From contig CAZBRT010000003.1 in assembly GCA_964494625.1 (NCBI GenBank), positions 62,001 through 126,000 of the forward strand: DNA of 64,000 nt, written 5' to 3'. Position 1 is the first letter of the stretch. Each line of letters opens with the position of its first letter. The notes below the pieces were generated by a model. The model did not search any database and was not told where the DNA came from. It saw nothing but the letters and a program-made list of their open reading frames with translations. The position numbers were made by a program, and so were the translations under genes. Source of the DNA: UBA2784 sp964494625. Lineage in GTDB: Bacteria > Pseudomonadota > Alphaproteobacteria > Micropepsales > Micropepsaceae. Of this stretch, positions 15,936-23,555 are shown in pieces.

Positions 15936-17804
15936 ATGTCAGACCAAGCCCCCTCCCGAACCGTCAATCCGGGCGCCCTGCACGCCGAGCAGGTCACCCA
16001 CGAAGCCGCCAGCCGCTCGCGCGGGCGCTCCATCAAACCGCTCAGTTACCTTTTCCCGTTCCTTAAACCCTACCGGGTGCAGGTGGCGTGCGCCTTTCTC
16101 GCGCTTCTCGCAGCGGCGGGGGCAACGCTTGCCGTTCCCGCGGCCGTGCGCGACATGATCGATCACGGCTTCAGCCGCGAGAATGCCGACTATATCGACC
16201 GCTATTTTCTCCTGCTTCTTGGCGCGGCCGGGTTGATGGGCGTGGCAACGGCCGTGCGCTTCTACTTTGTGACATGGATCGGTGAGCGCACCGTCGCCGA
16301 CATCCGCAAGGCGGTCTATGCGCATGTCCTGTCGCTCAGCCCCGTCTTCTTCGAGAAGACTCGCACGGGCGAAATCCTGTCGCGGCTGACCGCAGACACG
16401 ACGCTGGTGCAGACAGTCGTCGGTTCAAGCCTTTCGATCGCGCTGCGCAATGTCGTGATGATGGTCGGCGCTGTCGTGCTCCTCCTTCTCACGAGCCCCA
16501 AGCTGACGCTGATGGCGTTCATCGCCATCCCCGTAATTGTGGTGCCCTTGATCCTGTTCGGGCGCAAAGTGCGCACGCTGTCGCGCGCATCGCAGGACCG
16601 GATTGCCGATACCAGTGCCTATGCGGGCGAGACCCTGAATGCGGTCAATACCGTGCAGGCCTTCACGCATGAGGACGAGGACCGCAAATTCTTCTCGGCC
16701 GCCATCGAGCGCGCATTCGCGACCGCAAGGCGCCGCATTTCGGCCCGCGCGGCGATGACAGCTTTGGTGATCTTCCTTGTCTTTGCCGGTGTGGTCGGCG
16801 TGATGTGGATGGGCTCCAATCTGGTGCTCAATGGCGAGATGACCGGGGGCGAGCTTGGCCAGTTCGTGCTTTACGCGGTGATGGCCGCCGGTGCGGTCGG
16901 TGCGCTCAGCGAGACGTGGGGCGATTTGATGGCAGCGGCCGGCGCGTCCGAGCGCCTTGTCGAGCTTCTGTCCGCCAAGCCCGCCATCGCGCCGCCACCT
17001 GTGCCGCGCAGCTGGGAAAAACCCGTGACCGGCGCAATCCGCTTTGACCGGGTGACTTTCCAGTATCCGTCGCGGCCGGAAATTTCAGCGCTGCACGAAT
17101 TCTCGCTTGAAGTGCGGCCAGGCGAAACCGTGGCGCTGGTCGGGCCATCGGGCGCGGGCAAGACAACCGTCTTCCAGTTGCTGATGCGCTTTTATGATCC
17201 GCAGAGCGGCGCCGTCTCCATTGATGGCTTGCGCCTGCCCGACGCCGATCCGGCCGATCTGCGCCGCCGCATCGCCATCGTGACGCAGGAGACGCTCATC
17301 TTCTCCGGCAGTGTGCGCGACAATATCCGCTATGGCCGCAGCGACGCGACCGACGATGAAATCGTCGAAGCCGCGCGCGCGGCGCAGGCGCATGAGTTCA
17401 TCCTCAAGCTGCCGCAGGGCTATGACACGCAATTGGGCGAGCGTGGCACGACATTGTCGGGCGGCCAGCGCCAGCGGCTTGCCATTGCGCGCGCCATTCT
17501 GCGCAATGCGCCGATCCTTCTTCTGGATGAAGCGACAAGCGCGCTGGACAGTGAAAGCGAAGTTCTGGTGCAGCGTGCGCTTGAGACCCTGATGCGCGGC
17601 CGCACCACACTCGTCATCGCGCATCGCCTGTCCACCGTGCAGAAGGCGGACCGCATTGTGGTTCTTGACCGGGGCCAGGCGATTGACCAGGGCCGCCACG
17701 GCGAGTTGATGACCCGCGACGGGCTTTATGCAAGGCTCGCGCGGATCCAGTTTGCGGCCTTTGAACCGGTTGACGTGAATGGGGCCGAAGCGTTGCGCGC
17801 CTGA
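15936..17804 (+). CDS. ABC exporter, fused membrane and ATPase domains (MsbA/LmrA-like)
   Basis: This 622-residue half-transporter has a six-helix ABC exporter membrane domain (about residues 40-330) and a nucleotide-binding domain with Walker A GPSGAGKTT (403-411), signature LSGGQ (507-511) and Walker B LLLDEAT (528-534) followed by the IAHRL switch histidine. It works as a homodimer in the inner membrane. It resembles the general multidrug/lipid exporter group common in Rhizobiales, so the substrate cannot be assigned. ATG 15936 gives a plausible N-terminus. The lactonase gene follows after 13 bp. Confidence 0.92.
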   Translation: MSDQAPSRTVNPGALHAEQVTHEAASRSRGRSIKPLSYLFPFLKPYRVQVACAFLALLAAAGATLAVPAAVRDMIDHGFSRENADYIDRYFLLLLGAAGLMGVATAVRFYFVTWIGERTVADIRKAVYAHVLSLSPVFFEKTRTGEILSRLTADTTLVQTVVGSSLSIALRNVVMMVGAVVLLLLTSPKLTLMAFIAIPVIVVPLILFGRKVRTLSRASQDRIADTSAYAGETLNAVNTVQAFTHEDEDRKFFSAAIERAFATARRRISARAAMTALVIFLVFAGVVGVMWMGSNLVLNGEMTGGELGQFVLYAVMAAGAVGALSETWGDLMAAAGASERLVELLSAKPAIAPPPVPRSWEKPVTGAIRFDRVTFQYPSRPEISALHEFSLEVRPGETVALVGPSGAGKTTVFQLLMRFYDPQSGAVSIDGLRLPDADPADLRRRIAIVTQETLIFSGSVRDNIRYGRSDATDDEIVEAARAAQAHEFILKLPQGYDTQLGERGTTLSGGQRQRLAIARAILRNAPILLLDEATSALDSESEVLVQRALETLMRGRTTLVIAHRLSTVQKADRIVVLDRGQAIDQGRHGELMTRDGLYARLARIQFAAFEPVDVNGAEALRA

Positions 17805-17817
17805 GGGGGAATGGAGC

Positions 17818-18978
17818 ATGCGTCGGGGATGGAAAATCGCGCTGGGCACGGGCATCGTTGCCGTTGCCGCAATTTCAATTTTTGCGTGGCGCCTTGCGGA
17901 CGCAGCCGGTGTGTTCACGGAGATCACCCCCGGCTTTGGCGGCACCTGCCAGCAGGTTCGCTGGGCGGGTCCCGGCAATGACGACGCCACGCGCGCGCGT
18001 CTGGTGGGCGTGGAAGATCTGGTGATCGACCATGAACTCGGCATCGCATTCTTTTCGGCAGAGGATCGCCGCGCGTCGATGACGCAGCGCGAAACGCGCG
18101 GGGCCATCCTGGTCGCGCGGCTTGCCGACCTTGAAGGGTCGATGCGCGAGGCGACGGATGATGCGAGCGGTGCGCCGCGCCCCTTCCATCCGCATGGCAT
18201 CGGTTATTTCATTGACGCTGCGGGCAACCGCACGCTGATGGTGGTGAACCATCCCGACATGGCGCGCGACATGGCGGATACGGACAAGCACCATGCGATC
18301 GAGATTTTCGACGTGATCGCCAGCGTGGACGGGAATGGCCATGCCGGTGTCACGCTGCGGCACCGCCAGACCGTCACCAGCCCGCTTTTCACGTCCATCA
18401 ATGACGTGGCGCCGCTCGATCACGCGAATTTCTACGCGACGATCGACGTCGGCAGTACGACATCGCTTGGCCGCACACTGGAAACCTTCGGGCGGCTTGC
18501 GCGGTCGCGCGTCGTTTTCTGGAATAGTGTCGAAGCCAAGGTGGTGATCGAAGACCTCATTTATGCCAACTCGGTGGCGGTCGCGCCTGACATGGCGCGT
18601 CTTTATGTGACCGAGACAACCGGCCGGCGCTTTTCAACCTACGACATACGCGAGAGCGCATCCGCCCCCGTGTTGTCAGGTGCGGTTGATCTGCCGTCCG
18701 CCCTCGACAATATCGATATCGGTGAAGATGGCCGGGTCTGGATTGCGGCACACCCCAAGATGTTCGACTTCCTTGCGCATGTGGGCGATCCCGCGGCACT
18801 TTCGCCGTCGCAAATCATGGTCCTGAACGTCAAAGCGAGCGGTGGCGAGGCCACACAGGTCTATCTGAATATGGGTGAGGAGCTTTCGGGCAGCTCGGTT
18901 GCCGCCGTCCATCGCAGGCAGATGCTGGTGGGGTCGGTGTTTGAGGAAAAAATCCTCAACTGTCTTCTGCCGGAGTGA
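17818..18978 (+). CDS. paraoxonase-like calcium lactonase/arylesterase
   Basis: This 386-residue protein has an N-terminal membrane anchor or signal (residues 7-24) followed by a six-bladed beta-propeller of the paraoxonase (PON) type. All the residue pairs that bind calcium in PON1 have counterparts: E66-D67, N195-D196, N251 and D297-N298. The H124-P-H126-G segment matches the catalytic-histidine loop, and H145 lies where PON1 has its second histidine. PON enzymes hydrolyse lactones, including acyl-homoserine lactones, and some esters. A GAGGGGGA site precedes ATG 17818. It follows the ABC exporter by 13 bp, so they are probably one operon. Activity is predicted, but the substrate is inference. 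Confidence 0.82.
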   Translation: MRRGWKIALGTGIVAVAAISIFAWRLADAAGVFTEITPGFGGTCQQVRWAGPGNDDATRARLVGVEDLVIDHELGIAFFSAEDRRASMTQRETRGAILVARLADLEGSMREATDDASGAPRPFHPHGIGYFIDAAGNRTLMVVNHPDMARDMADTDKHHAIEIFDVIASVDGNGHAGVTLRHRQTVTSPLFTSINDVAPLDHANFYATIDVGSTTSLGRTLETFGRLARSRVVFWNSVEAKVVIEDLIYANSVAVAPDMARLYVTETTGRRFSTYDIRESASAPVLSGAVDLPSALDNIDIGEDGRVWIAAHPKMFDFLAHVGDPAALSPSQIMVLNVKASGGEATQVYLNMGEELSGSSVAAVHRRQMLVGSVFEEKILNCLLPE

Positions 18979-18985
18979 ATGCGCC

Positions 18986-19411
18986 TCAGCGCCTGACGTG
19001 AATGATGTCGGCGCGGTCGGCGGGTCCCTCTGCCGCACCGCCCAGCGGGCGCAAGGCTACGCGTTCACGCGCAATGCCCCGGCTGGTCAAATATTCACGC
19101 ACGGCAAGGCAGCGCCGCAGCGACAGGCGCCGCGCATCGCTTGAAAGATCGCCCGGCGCTCCCGCATAGCCATGCACCTCGACGCGCGCTGTGCCGCCTG
19201 TCATGGCGGTGGCCAGCGCCTCAAGCCCTGAAGTTGCCTCGAAGGGCAAAGTGGCGCTGCCCGGCGCAAACAGGATGGTCGCAACGGGCGTTGGTGCGGG
19301 CTTCTCTGCGGTTGCCGCCGGTGCGGGCGACGTTGCCTGCGCGTAGAGCGTTGCCGAGCCCGCGCAAGCGAGCACGAGCGCAGCTGCGATGCTTGCCTTA
19401 ATTTTCCTCAT
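18986..19411 (-). CDS. OmpA-like periplasmic protein
   Basis: This 141-residue protein has a signal peptide (about residues 1-24, ending LYAQA), a short Ala/Pro-rich linker and a compact OmpA_C-like domain. The domain is marked by ILFAPGSATLP, VEVHGYAGAPG, then LSLRRCLAVREYLTSRGI and RVALRPLGG. OmpA_C domains bind peptidoglycan. The family arginine in the helix aligns with the RRLSLRR stretch. It overlaps suhB by 4 bp (ATGA), so the two are co-translated. No outer-membrane barrel is present. Confidence 0.8.
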   Translation of the reverse strand: MRKIKASIAAALVLACAGSATLYAQATSPAPAATAEKPAPTPVATILFAPGSATLPFEATSGLEALATAMTGGTARVEVHGYAGAPGDLSSDARRLSLRRCLAVREYLTSRGIARERVALRPLGGAAEGPADRADIIHVRR

Positions 19412-20208
19412 GCCTTGCCTGCTGCCGCGACCTCGTCGCGCAAGAAAGCCACCAGATGCGGGTTGGCTGCAATCACATTGCCCTGGGTCAGCATGGCCTG
19501 ACCACCGGCAAGATCGCTCACCAATCCGCCCGCCTCGCGTACCATGACGATGCCCGCCGCCATGTCCCAGGCGCCAAGGCTGCGCTCCCAGAAGCCGTCA
19601 AAGCGCCCGGCCGCCACATAGGCCAGATCAAGGGCGGCCGATCCGAAGCGGCGAATGCCGGCAACTTTCGGCATCAGGCGGGAAAGTTCACGGCTGAACA
19701 AATCCTGTCCCGACTTCGCGCCAAAGGGAATGCCGGTTGCCAAAACGGCCTGGCGCATCTCGCGCCGCGCCGACACGCGCAAGCGGCGGTTGTTGAGATA
19801 GGCGCCGATGCCCTTCTCGGCAATGAAGAGCTCATCGGTGACGGGATTGTAGATCACGCCGGCCACAAGCTGGGCGTCGCGCTCCAGCGCCAGCGAAATC
19901 GCGAAATGCGGAATGGCGTGGATGAAATTGGTGGTGCCATCGACCGGGTCGATGATGAAGCGGTGGGTGCGGTCGTTGCCGACAATCTCGCCGGCTTCCT
20001 CGGACAGGATGCAGTAATTCGGGCGCGCCCGCTGCAATTCGTCGATCAGGGTTTTTTCGGTGCGCAGATCGGCTTGCGTCACAAAATCGCCGGGACCTTT
20101 TTCCGACACCTGCAGGTTCTCGACCTCACCAAAGTCACGCTTCAGGTTCCGCGCCGCCTTGCGGACGGCGCCGATCATCACATTCATCACAGGCGAGTAA
20201 TTGGCCAC
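19408..20208 (-). CDS. suhB: inositol monophosphatase family protein (SuhB-like)
   Basis: This 266-residue metal-dependent phosphatase has the three family motifs: the SEEAGE metal site (residues 69-74), DPVDGTTNF (about 86-94) and the WDMAAG region near 214-219. SuhB-type enzymes hydrolyse inositol-1-phosphate; some also help ribosomal RNA transcription or processing. The N-terminus MANYSPVMNVM is typical. It begins 398 bp downstream of the divergent hdeA-like gene and is followed by the OmpA-like gene with a 4-bp overlap. Confidence 0.92.
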   Translation of the reverse strand: MANYSPVMNVMIGAVRKAARNLKRDFGEVENLQVSEKGPGDFVTQADLRTEKTLIDELQRARPNYCILSEEAGEIVGNDRTHRFIIDPVDGTTNFIHAIPHFAISLALERDAQLVAGVIYNPVTDELFIAEKGIGAYLNNRRLRVSARREMRQAVLATGIPFGAKSGQDLFSRELSRLMPKVAGIRRFGSAALDLAYVAAGRFDGFWERSLGAWDMAAGIVMVREAGGLVSDLAGGQAMLTQGNVIAANPHLVAFLRDEVAAAGKA

Positions 20209-20606
20209 TTTTGTGATCCATCAAGAGAGCGTGATGCGGCAGCTTCATGCCGCAGGGGTCAAACAACGTGATTCAAACAATGGGGCGGCCCCATAAAGGC
20301 GCCGCCCCAAAGCGCGCGGACCCTATCAATCCGCAAGGCGCGGGGCAAACTTTCGCATGCATAATCGATGCGGGCGATTCACTATCCCCTCCTGAATCTG
20401 GCGCTTGTTGCTGTGGTGTTGCGCACATTCCGCGTATGGGCCGCCTGTGGTCGCAGCCATCAATTCGCCTGATTGCCCTGTCAGAACATGGGCTTGCGAT
20501 GAATGGCAGATGAACGGCGATGCCGGAAACAGGCCTTTACGCGCATCCGGCGAAACACGATACTGCGCGCCGGTTGAACCAACAGCCCACACGGGGACCT
20601 ATCCAC
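20209..20606. other. intergenic region between suhB and the HdeA-like gene
   Basis: These 398 bp hold a GC-rich hairpin (GGGGCGGC at 20282-20289 with GCCGCCCC at 20301-20308) and otherwise no recognisable coding sequence. Neither side of the hairpin is followed by a T run, so it is not a good terminator. The promoters of both divergent genes should lie here. I looked for the alphaproteobacterial suhB-motif small RNA and could not convince myself of a match. Confidence 0.5.
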
Positions 20607-20924
20607 ATGAAGCGTACTCTTGCGATTACCCTTTCGGCTGCTGCCATGCTTGGCACGGCTTCGCTCGCCTCCGCACAGAGTGCGGCCACTCCTGACGTCG
20701 TCGACATGGCGGGCCTTTCCTGCCAGACGCTGCTTGCCATGGACCAGACGAAGGTCGGCTTTGCGATCATCTGGGGCATGGGCTATGTGGACGCCGGCTC
20801 GGGCAAGGCAGCACTTGACCTCAACAGCCTGCAGACCGTCGCCATGGGCGTCGGCATGATCTGCGGTTCGGAACCGGGCACGCTGGTTCTTGACGCGGTG
20901 AAGCGCGCAGGCGCGCCGCAGTAA
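20607..20924 (+). CDS. HdeA/HdeB-like periplasmic protein
   Basis: This 105-residue protein has a clear Sec signal peptide (residues 1-23, cleavage after SLASA) and a mature domain with exactly two cysteines: C39 in LSCQTLLAMD and C86 in MICGSEPG. That cysteine spacing, the helical content and the GMGYVDAG segment fit the HdeA/HdeB fold, a periplasmic acid-stress chaperone. The mature protein has the right size. It is monocistronic, with a strong terminator behind it. The fold call is moderately sure and chaperone activity is inference. Confidence 0.65.
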   Translation: MKRTLAITLSAAAMLGTASLASAQSAATPDVVDMAGLSCQTLLAMDQTKVGFAIIWGMGYVDAGSGKAALDLNSLQTVAMGVGMICGSEPGTLVLDAVKRAGAPQ

Positions 20925-20945
20925 TTCATCCCGCAAAGGGTGGAC

Positions 20946-20981
20946 AAAAGGCCGCGCTTCCTTCCGGGGGTGCGGCCTTTT
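20946..20981 (+). terminator. terminator after the HdeA-like gene, bidirectional
   Basis: AAAAGGCCGC (20946-20955) pairs with GCGGCCTTTT (20972-20981) and T-rich sequence flanks both ends. It separates the HdeA-like gene from the convergent thiE and should stop both. Confidence 0.82.
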
Positions 20982-20993
20982 CGTTGTTCACAT

Positions 20994-21617
20994 TCAGCGA
21001 AAAAGCGCGTTGAACGCGCGTACGGCCGACGCCGCTCCCTCTTCGCAATTCCAGACGCCGGATGAGACAGCGATGAAATCCGCACCGGCCTCGACCAGCG
21101 GGCGCGCGTTGGCGGGCGTGATGCCGCCAATGGCGACACAGGGAATCTCAAACAGGTCCGACCACCAGGTGAGGAGATCTGCTTCGGCGCTTGCATCCGG
21201 TTCCTTGGTTGCGGTCGGGTAGAACGCGCCAAAGGCCACATAGTCGGCGCCGGCTTCCGCTGCCTGCATCGCCAGATGCCGCGAGCCATGGCAGGTGACA
21301 CCGACGATGCGGTTCTTGCCCAGAATTTCACGCGCCCTGGCGCAAGGCGCATCGCTCTGCCCGACATGCACGCCGTCGGCACCGAGCGAGATCGCAAGGT
21401 CGGGCCGGTCGTTGACGATGAAAGCGGTGCCGCGCGCTTGCGCGATGGGCATCAGGATTTCGCCTGCGCGCAAAATTTCATCATCCAAGCAGTCTTTGAG
21501 CCGCAGCTGAAGGCACGCCACATCGCCCGCATCAAGGGCAGCCTCGAGCACCGGCGCAAAGTTGCGCGCGTCGATCTGCGACGGCGTGATGAGATAGAGG
21601 CGGGTGGGGAGGCTCAA
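20994..21617 (-). CDS. thiE: thiamine-phosphate synthase
   Basis: ThiE joins HMP-diphosphate and thiazole phosphate to thiamine phosphate. The 207-residue TIM barrel begins LYLITPSQID and shows LQLRLKD (strand 2), FIVNDRPDLA, GADGVHVGQSD, and IGGITPANA with the phosphate-binding SSGVW near the C-terminus. No ATG fits the N-terminus; the likely start is TTG 21617, which overlaps the HEPN gene's stop (TTGA). Its translation is therefore probably coupled to the upstream HEPN gene. I see no TPP riboswitch before this chain. Confidence 0.92.
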   Translation of the reverse strand: MSLPTRLYLITPSQIDARNFAPVLEAALDAGDVACLQLRLKDCLDDEILRAGEILMPIAQARGTAFIVNDRPDLAISLGADGVHVGQSDAPCARAREILGKNRIVGVTCHGSRHLAMQAAEAGADYVAFGAFYPTATKEPDASAEADLLTWWSDLFEIPCVAIGGITPANARPLVEAGADFIAVSSGVWNCEEGAASAVRAFNALFR

Positions 21618-22120
21618 GGGCGAATCTTGAAATTGACGAGAAAAACGAACAGGCGAACTTCTGCTGCTGCTGCCCCGTTCAAAGCTGTGACAGCCGCCGA
21701 TGCTTCCTTGATCGAGTCCATCACCCGCTCCTTGTTGAACCGCCGTTCCGGTGCGGGATCATAGTCGGCGACATGACGCTCGGCATGCAAGCGCGCAAAA
21801 CTCGAAGCGGCGGCACGGAGTTCCTTTCCAAACGCTGCATTACCCAGGAGCTTCGCGAGTTTCGGTCCCAGCTTCGGATTGGCGACTTCGTGGCAGATTT
21901 CCTTCACGCGGTTGTGGTCTATCGACCGGTACACTAGTCGATACTCCGCCGTTGTGCTGTCACCTCCGGCCAGCTCCTGTGCGCATCGGCGGAGGATTGT
22001 GTGAAACAATGCATAATAGGCATTAGAGACCGCGCGCCGCAGTGCAGCCTGACGCGGCGCGCCGCGCCCCTGCGCTACCAGTGCCTCAGCCTGGAAAATC
22101 AGGTCTTCCGGCTCAATCAT
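21614..22120 (-). CDS. HEPN-domain protein, candidate toxin
   Basis: This 168-residue all-helical protein has the HEPN signatures LRRAVSNAYYALFHTILR (about residues 28-45) and RLHAERHVADYDP (about 109-121), the second with the RH/ADYDP pattern of the family. HEPN proteins are often RNases in toxin-antitoxin or defence modules, although some are inactive. It overlaps the upstream 102-residue gene by 4 bp (ATGA) and thiE downstream (TTGA). The upstream partner has none of the nucleotidyltransferase motifs of the classic MNT antitoxin. Toxin function is inferred from family and pairing. Confidence 0.7.
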   Translation of the reverse strand: MIEPEDLIFQAEALVAQGRGAPRQAALRRAVSNAYYALFHTILRRCAQELAGGDSTTAEYRLVYRSIDHNRVKEICHEVANPKLGPKLAKLLGNAAFGKELRAAASSFARLHAERHVADYDPAPERRFNKERVMDSIKEASAAVTALNGAAAAEVRLFVFLVNFKIRP

Positions 22121-22425
22121 TCGACCTCTGCGGCTTTCCCCAACTCCGCAACGGTTGTGAATGTCACTACCGGAAAACGCTCGTCTCCCCTCTCATTCAG
22201 GAAGATCATGACGTCGTCTGTAAGCGCCCACACAGTTTCCGGCTTGACACCACCCTCCGGCTCTTTCGCGAAGATGATGAGTGGGCGCCAGAATTCCTCG
22301 CCCAACTCGTCGAGATCACGCTCGATATGAACGCCGACGACCTTGTCTGCAGGAAATGCCCGCGTGGCAAGCTCCAGAACCTTGTCGGCGAGGGCCTTCT
22401 CGTCTGTCGTCGAAACCCGGGTCAT
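22117..22425 (-). CDS. small protein of unknown function paired with the HEPN gene
   Basis: This 102-residue acidic protein is predicted to be mixed alpha/beta: an N-terminal helix (ALADKVLELATRAF), a strand pair centred on VVGVHIERDLDE and RPLIIFAKE, and a later helix (WALTDDVMIFLNERG). It lacks the GSxxxG/DxD motif of nucleotidyltransferases and any DNA-binding motif I recognise. Its stop overlaps the HEPN start by 4 bp, the usual order and coupling of an antitoxin before its toxin. An antitoxin role is inference. It starts 87 bp after the fba stop. Confidence 0.6.
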   Translation of the reverse strand: MTRVSTTDEKALADKVLELATRAFPADKVVGVHIERDLDELGEEFWRPLIIFAKEPEGGVKPETVWALTDDVMIFLNERGDERFPVVTFTTVAELGKAAEVE

Positions 22426-22512
22426 GATTCCAAATGCCTGTAGCTGGCCATGCTGATGGGCTGGATCCTACACCAAACCGGTCGCGACAGAAATGCCCCA
22501 GTCGGGCAGATG

Positions 22513-23535
22513 TCACGCCGCCTTCTTCTCCATATCCGCGCTCCATTTGCCGAGGCTGGCCAAGCCATTCATCCGTGCGCGGTGGGCAAACGCTGCCTGA
22601 CCGGCGGCGATGTTTTCCTTCTTGCCGCCCCACGCCTTTTGCGGTGCCGCCTGCAATGCGCGGCCATAGGAGAACGTCATTTTCCACGGGAAGCCGCCGA
22701 TGCGGTTCATCGCATCAAGATGCGCCGTTGCCTCTTCGTCGGACTGGCCGCCCGACAGATAGGCGATGCCCGGCACGGCCGAGGGTACGCAGACCTTCAG
22801 GCAGCGGATCGTCTTTTCGGCCACTTCCTGGATCGACGCCTTCTTCGCGCTCTTCTTGCCCGGCACGATCATGTTCGGCTTCAGGATGATGCCTTCGAGC
22901 GCCACGTTGAGATAGTAGAGCTGCTGGAAAGTCTCCTTCAGCACCCATTCGGTCACGGCATAGGTCGTGTCGATGTCGTTGTCGCCATCCATCAGTACTT
23001 CGGGTTCCACGATGGGCACGATGCCGTTGGCTTGGCAGAGATTGGCATAGCGCGCGAGCGCGTGCGCATTCGACACAAGGCCCGCATAGGAAGGACGCCC
23101 ACCGGTCGGATCGATCACGGCGCGCCATTTGGCAAAGCGGGCGCCGCGCGCGTGATATTTCGGCAGCCGCTTGGAGAGACCATCAAGGCCCTTTGTCACC
23201 ACGTCGCCGCGTGCCTCGGCCAGATCTTCCGTGCCCTCATCAACCTTGATGCCGGGGATGGAACCCGCATTCTCGATCAGTTTGACGAGCGGCGTGCCGT
23301 CGGCTGCATCCTGCCAGATCGTCTCGTCATAGAGGATGACACCGGAAACATGCGCCATGGCCTCCTTGGCGCGAAACATCATCTCGCGATAGTCGCGGCG
23401 GCTCGTCTCCGTTGACTCGACCCCGATCGCGTCGAAACGCTTCTTGATCGTGCCCGAGCTTTCGTCCGCCGCCAGAATGCCGCGACCCGGCGCGACCATT
23501 GCCTCGGCAATCTTGTTCAATGCGGAAAGATCCAT
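22513..23535 (-). CDS. fba: class I fructose-bisphosphate aldolase
   Basis: This 340-residue Schiff-base aldolase of the eukaryote-like class I type cleaves fructose 1,6-bisphosphate to two triose phosphates. GRGILAADESSGT near residues 18-30 is the family start, the Schiff-base lysine lies in EGIILKPNM (K219), and LSGGQSDEEAT follows. It has no class II zinc ligands. The gene is the last of the run tkt-gap-pgk-fba on the minus strand, 20 bp after pgk, so it serves glycolysis, gluconeogenesis or the pentose cycle. Confidence 0.94.
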   Translation of the reverse strand: MDLSALNKIAEAMVAPGRGILAADESSGTIKKRFDAIGVESTETSRRDYREMMFRAKEAMAHVSGVILYDETIWQDAADGTPLVKLIENAGSIPGIKVDEGTEDLAEARGDVVTKGLDGLSKRLPKYHARGARFAKWRAVIDPTGGRPSYAGLVSNAHALARYANLCQANGIVPIVEPEVLMDGDNDIDTTYAVTEWVLKETFQQLYYLNVALEGIILKPNMIVPGKKSAKKASIQEVAEKTIRCLKVCVPSAVPGIAYLSGGQSDEEATAHLDAMNRIGGFPWKMTFSYGRALQAAPQKAWGGKKENIAAGQAAFAHRARMNGLASLGKWSADMEKKAA

Positions 23536-23555
23536 GTCCGTTCCCCCAATCCAAA

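Noticed and set aside
20282..20308. GC-rich hairpin as a suhB terminator or suhB-motif RNA
   Set aside because: No T run follows on either strand, and I could not match the known suhB small-RNA motif.
22426..22512. TPP riboswitch ahead of the thiE chain
   Set aside because: No THI-box core is visible in this gap or before thiD.
22450..23415. Plus-strand 321-codon ORF
   Set aside because: It is the antisense shadow of the class I aldolase gene.
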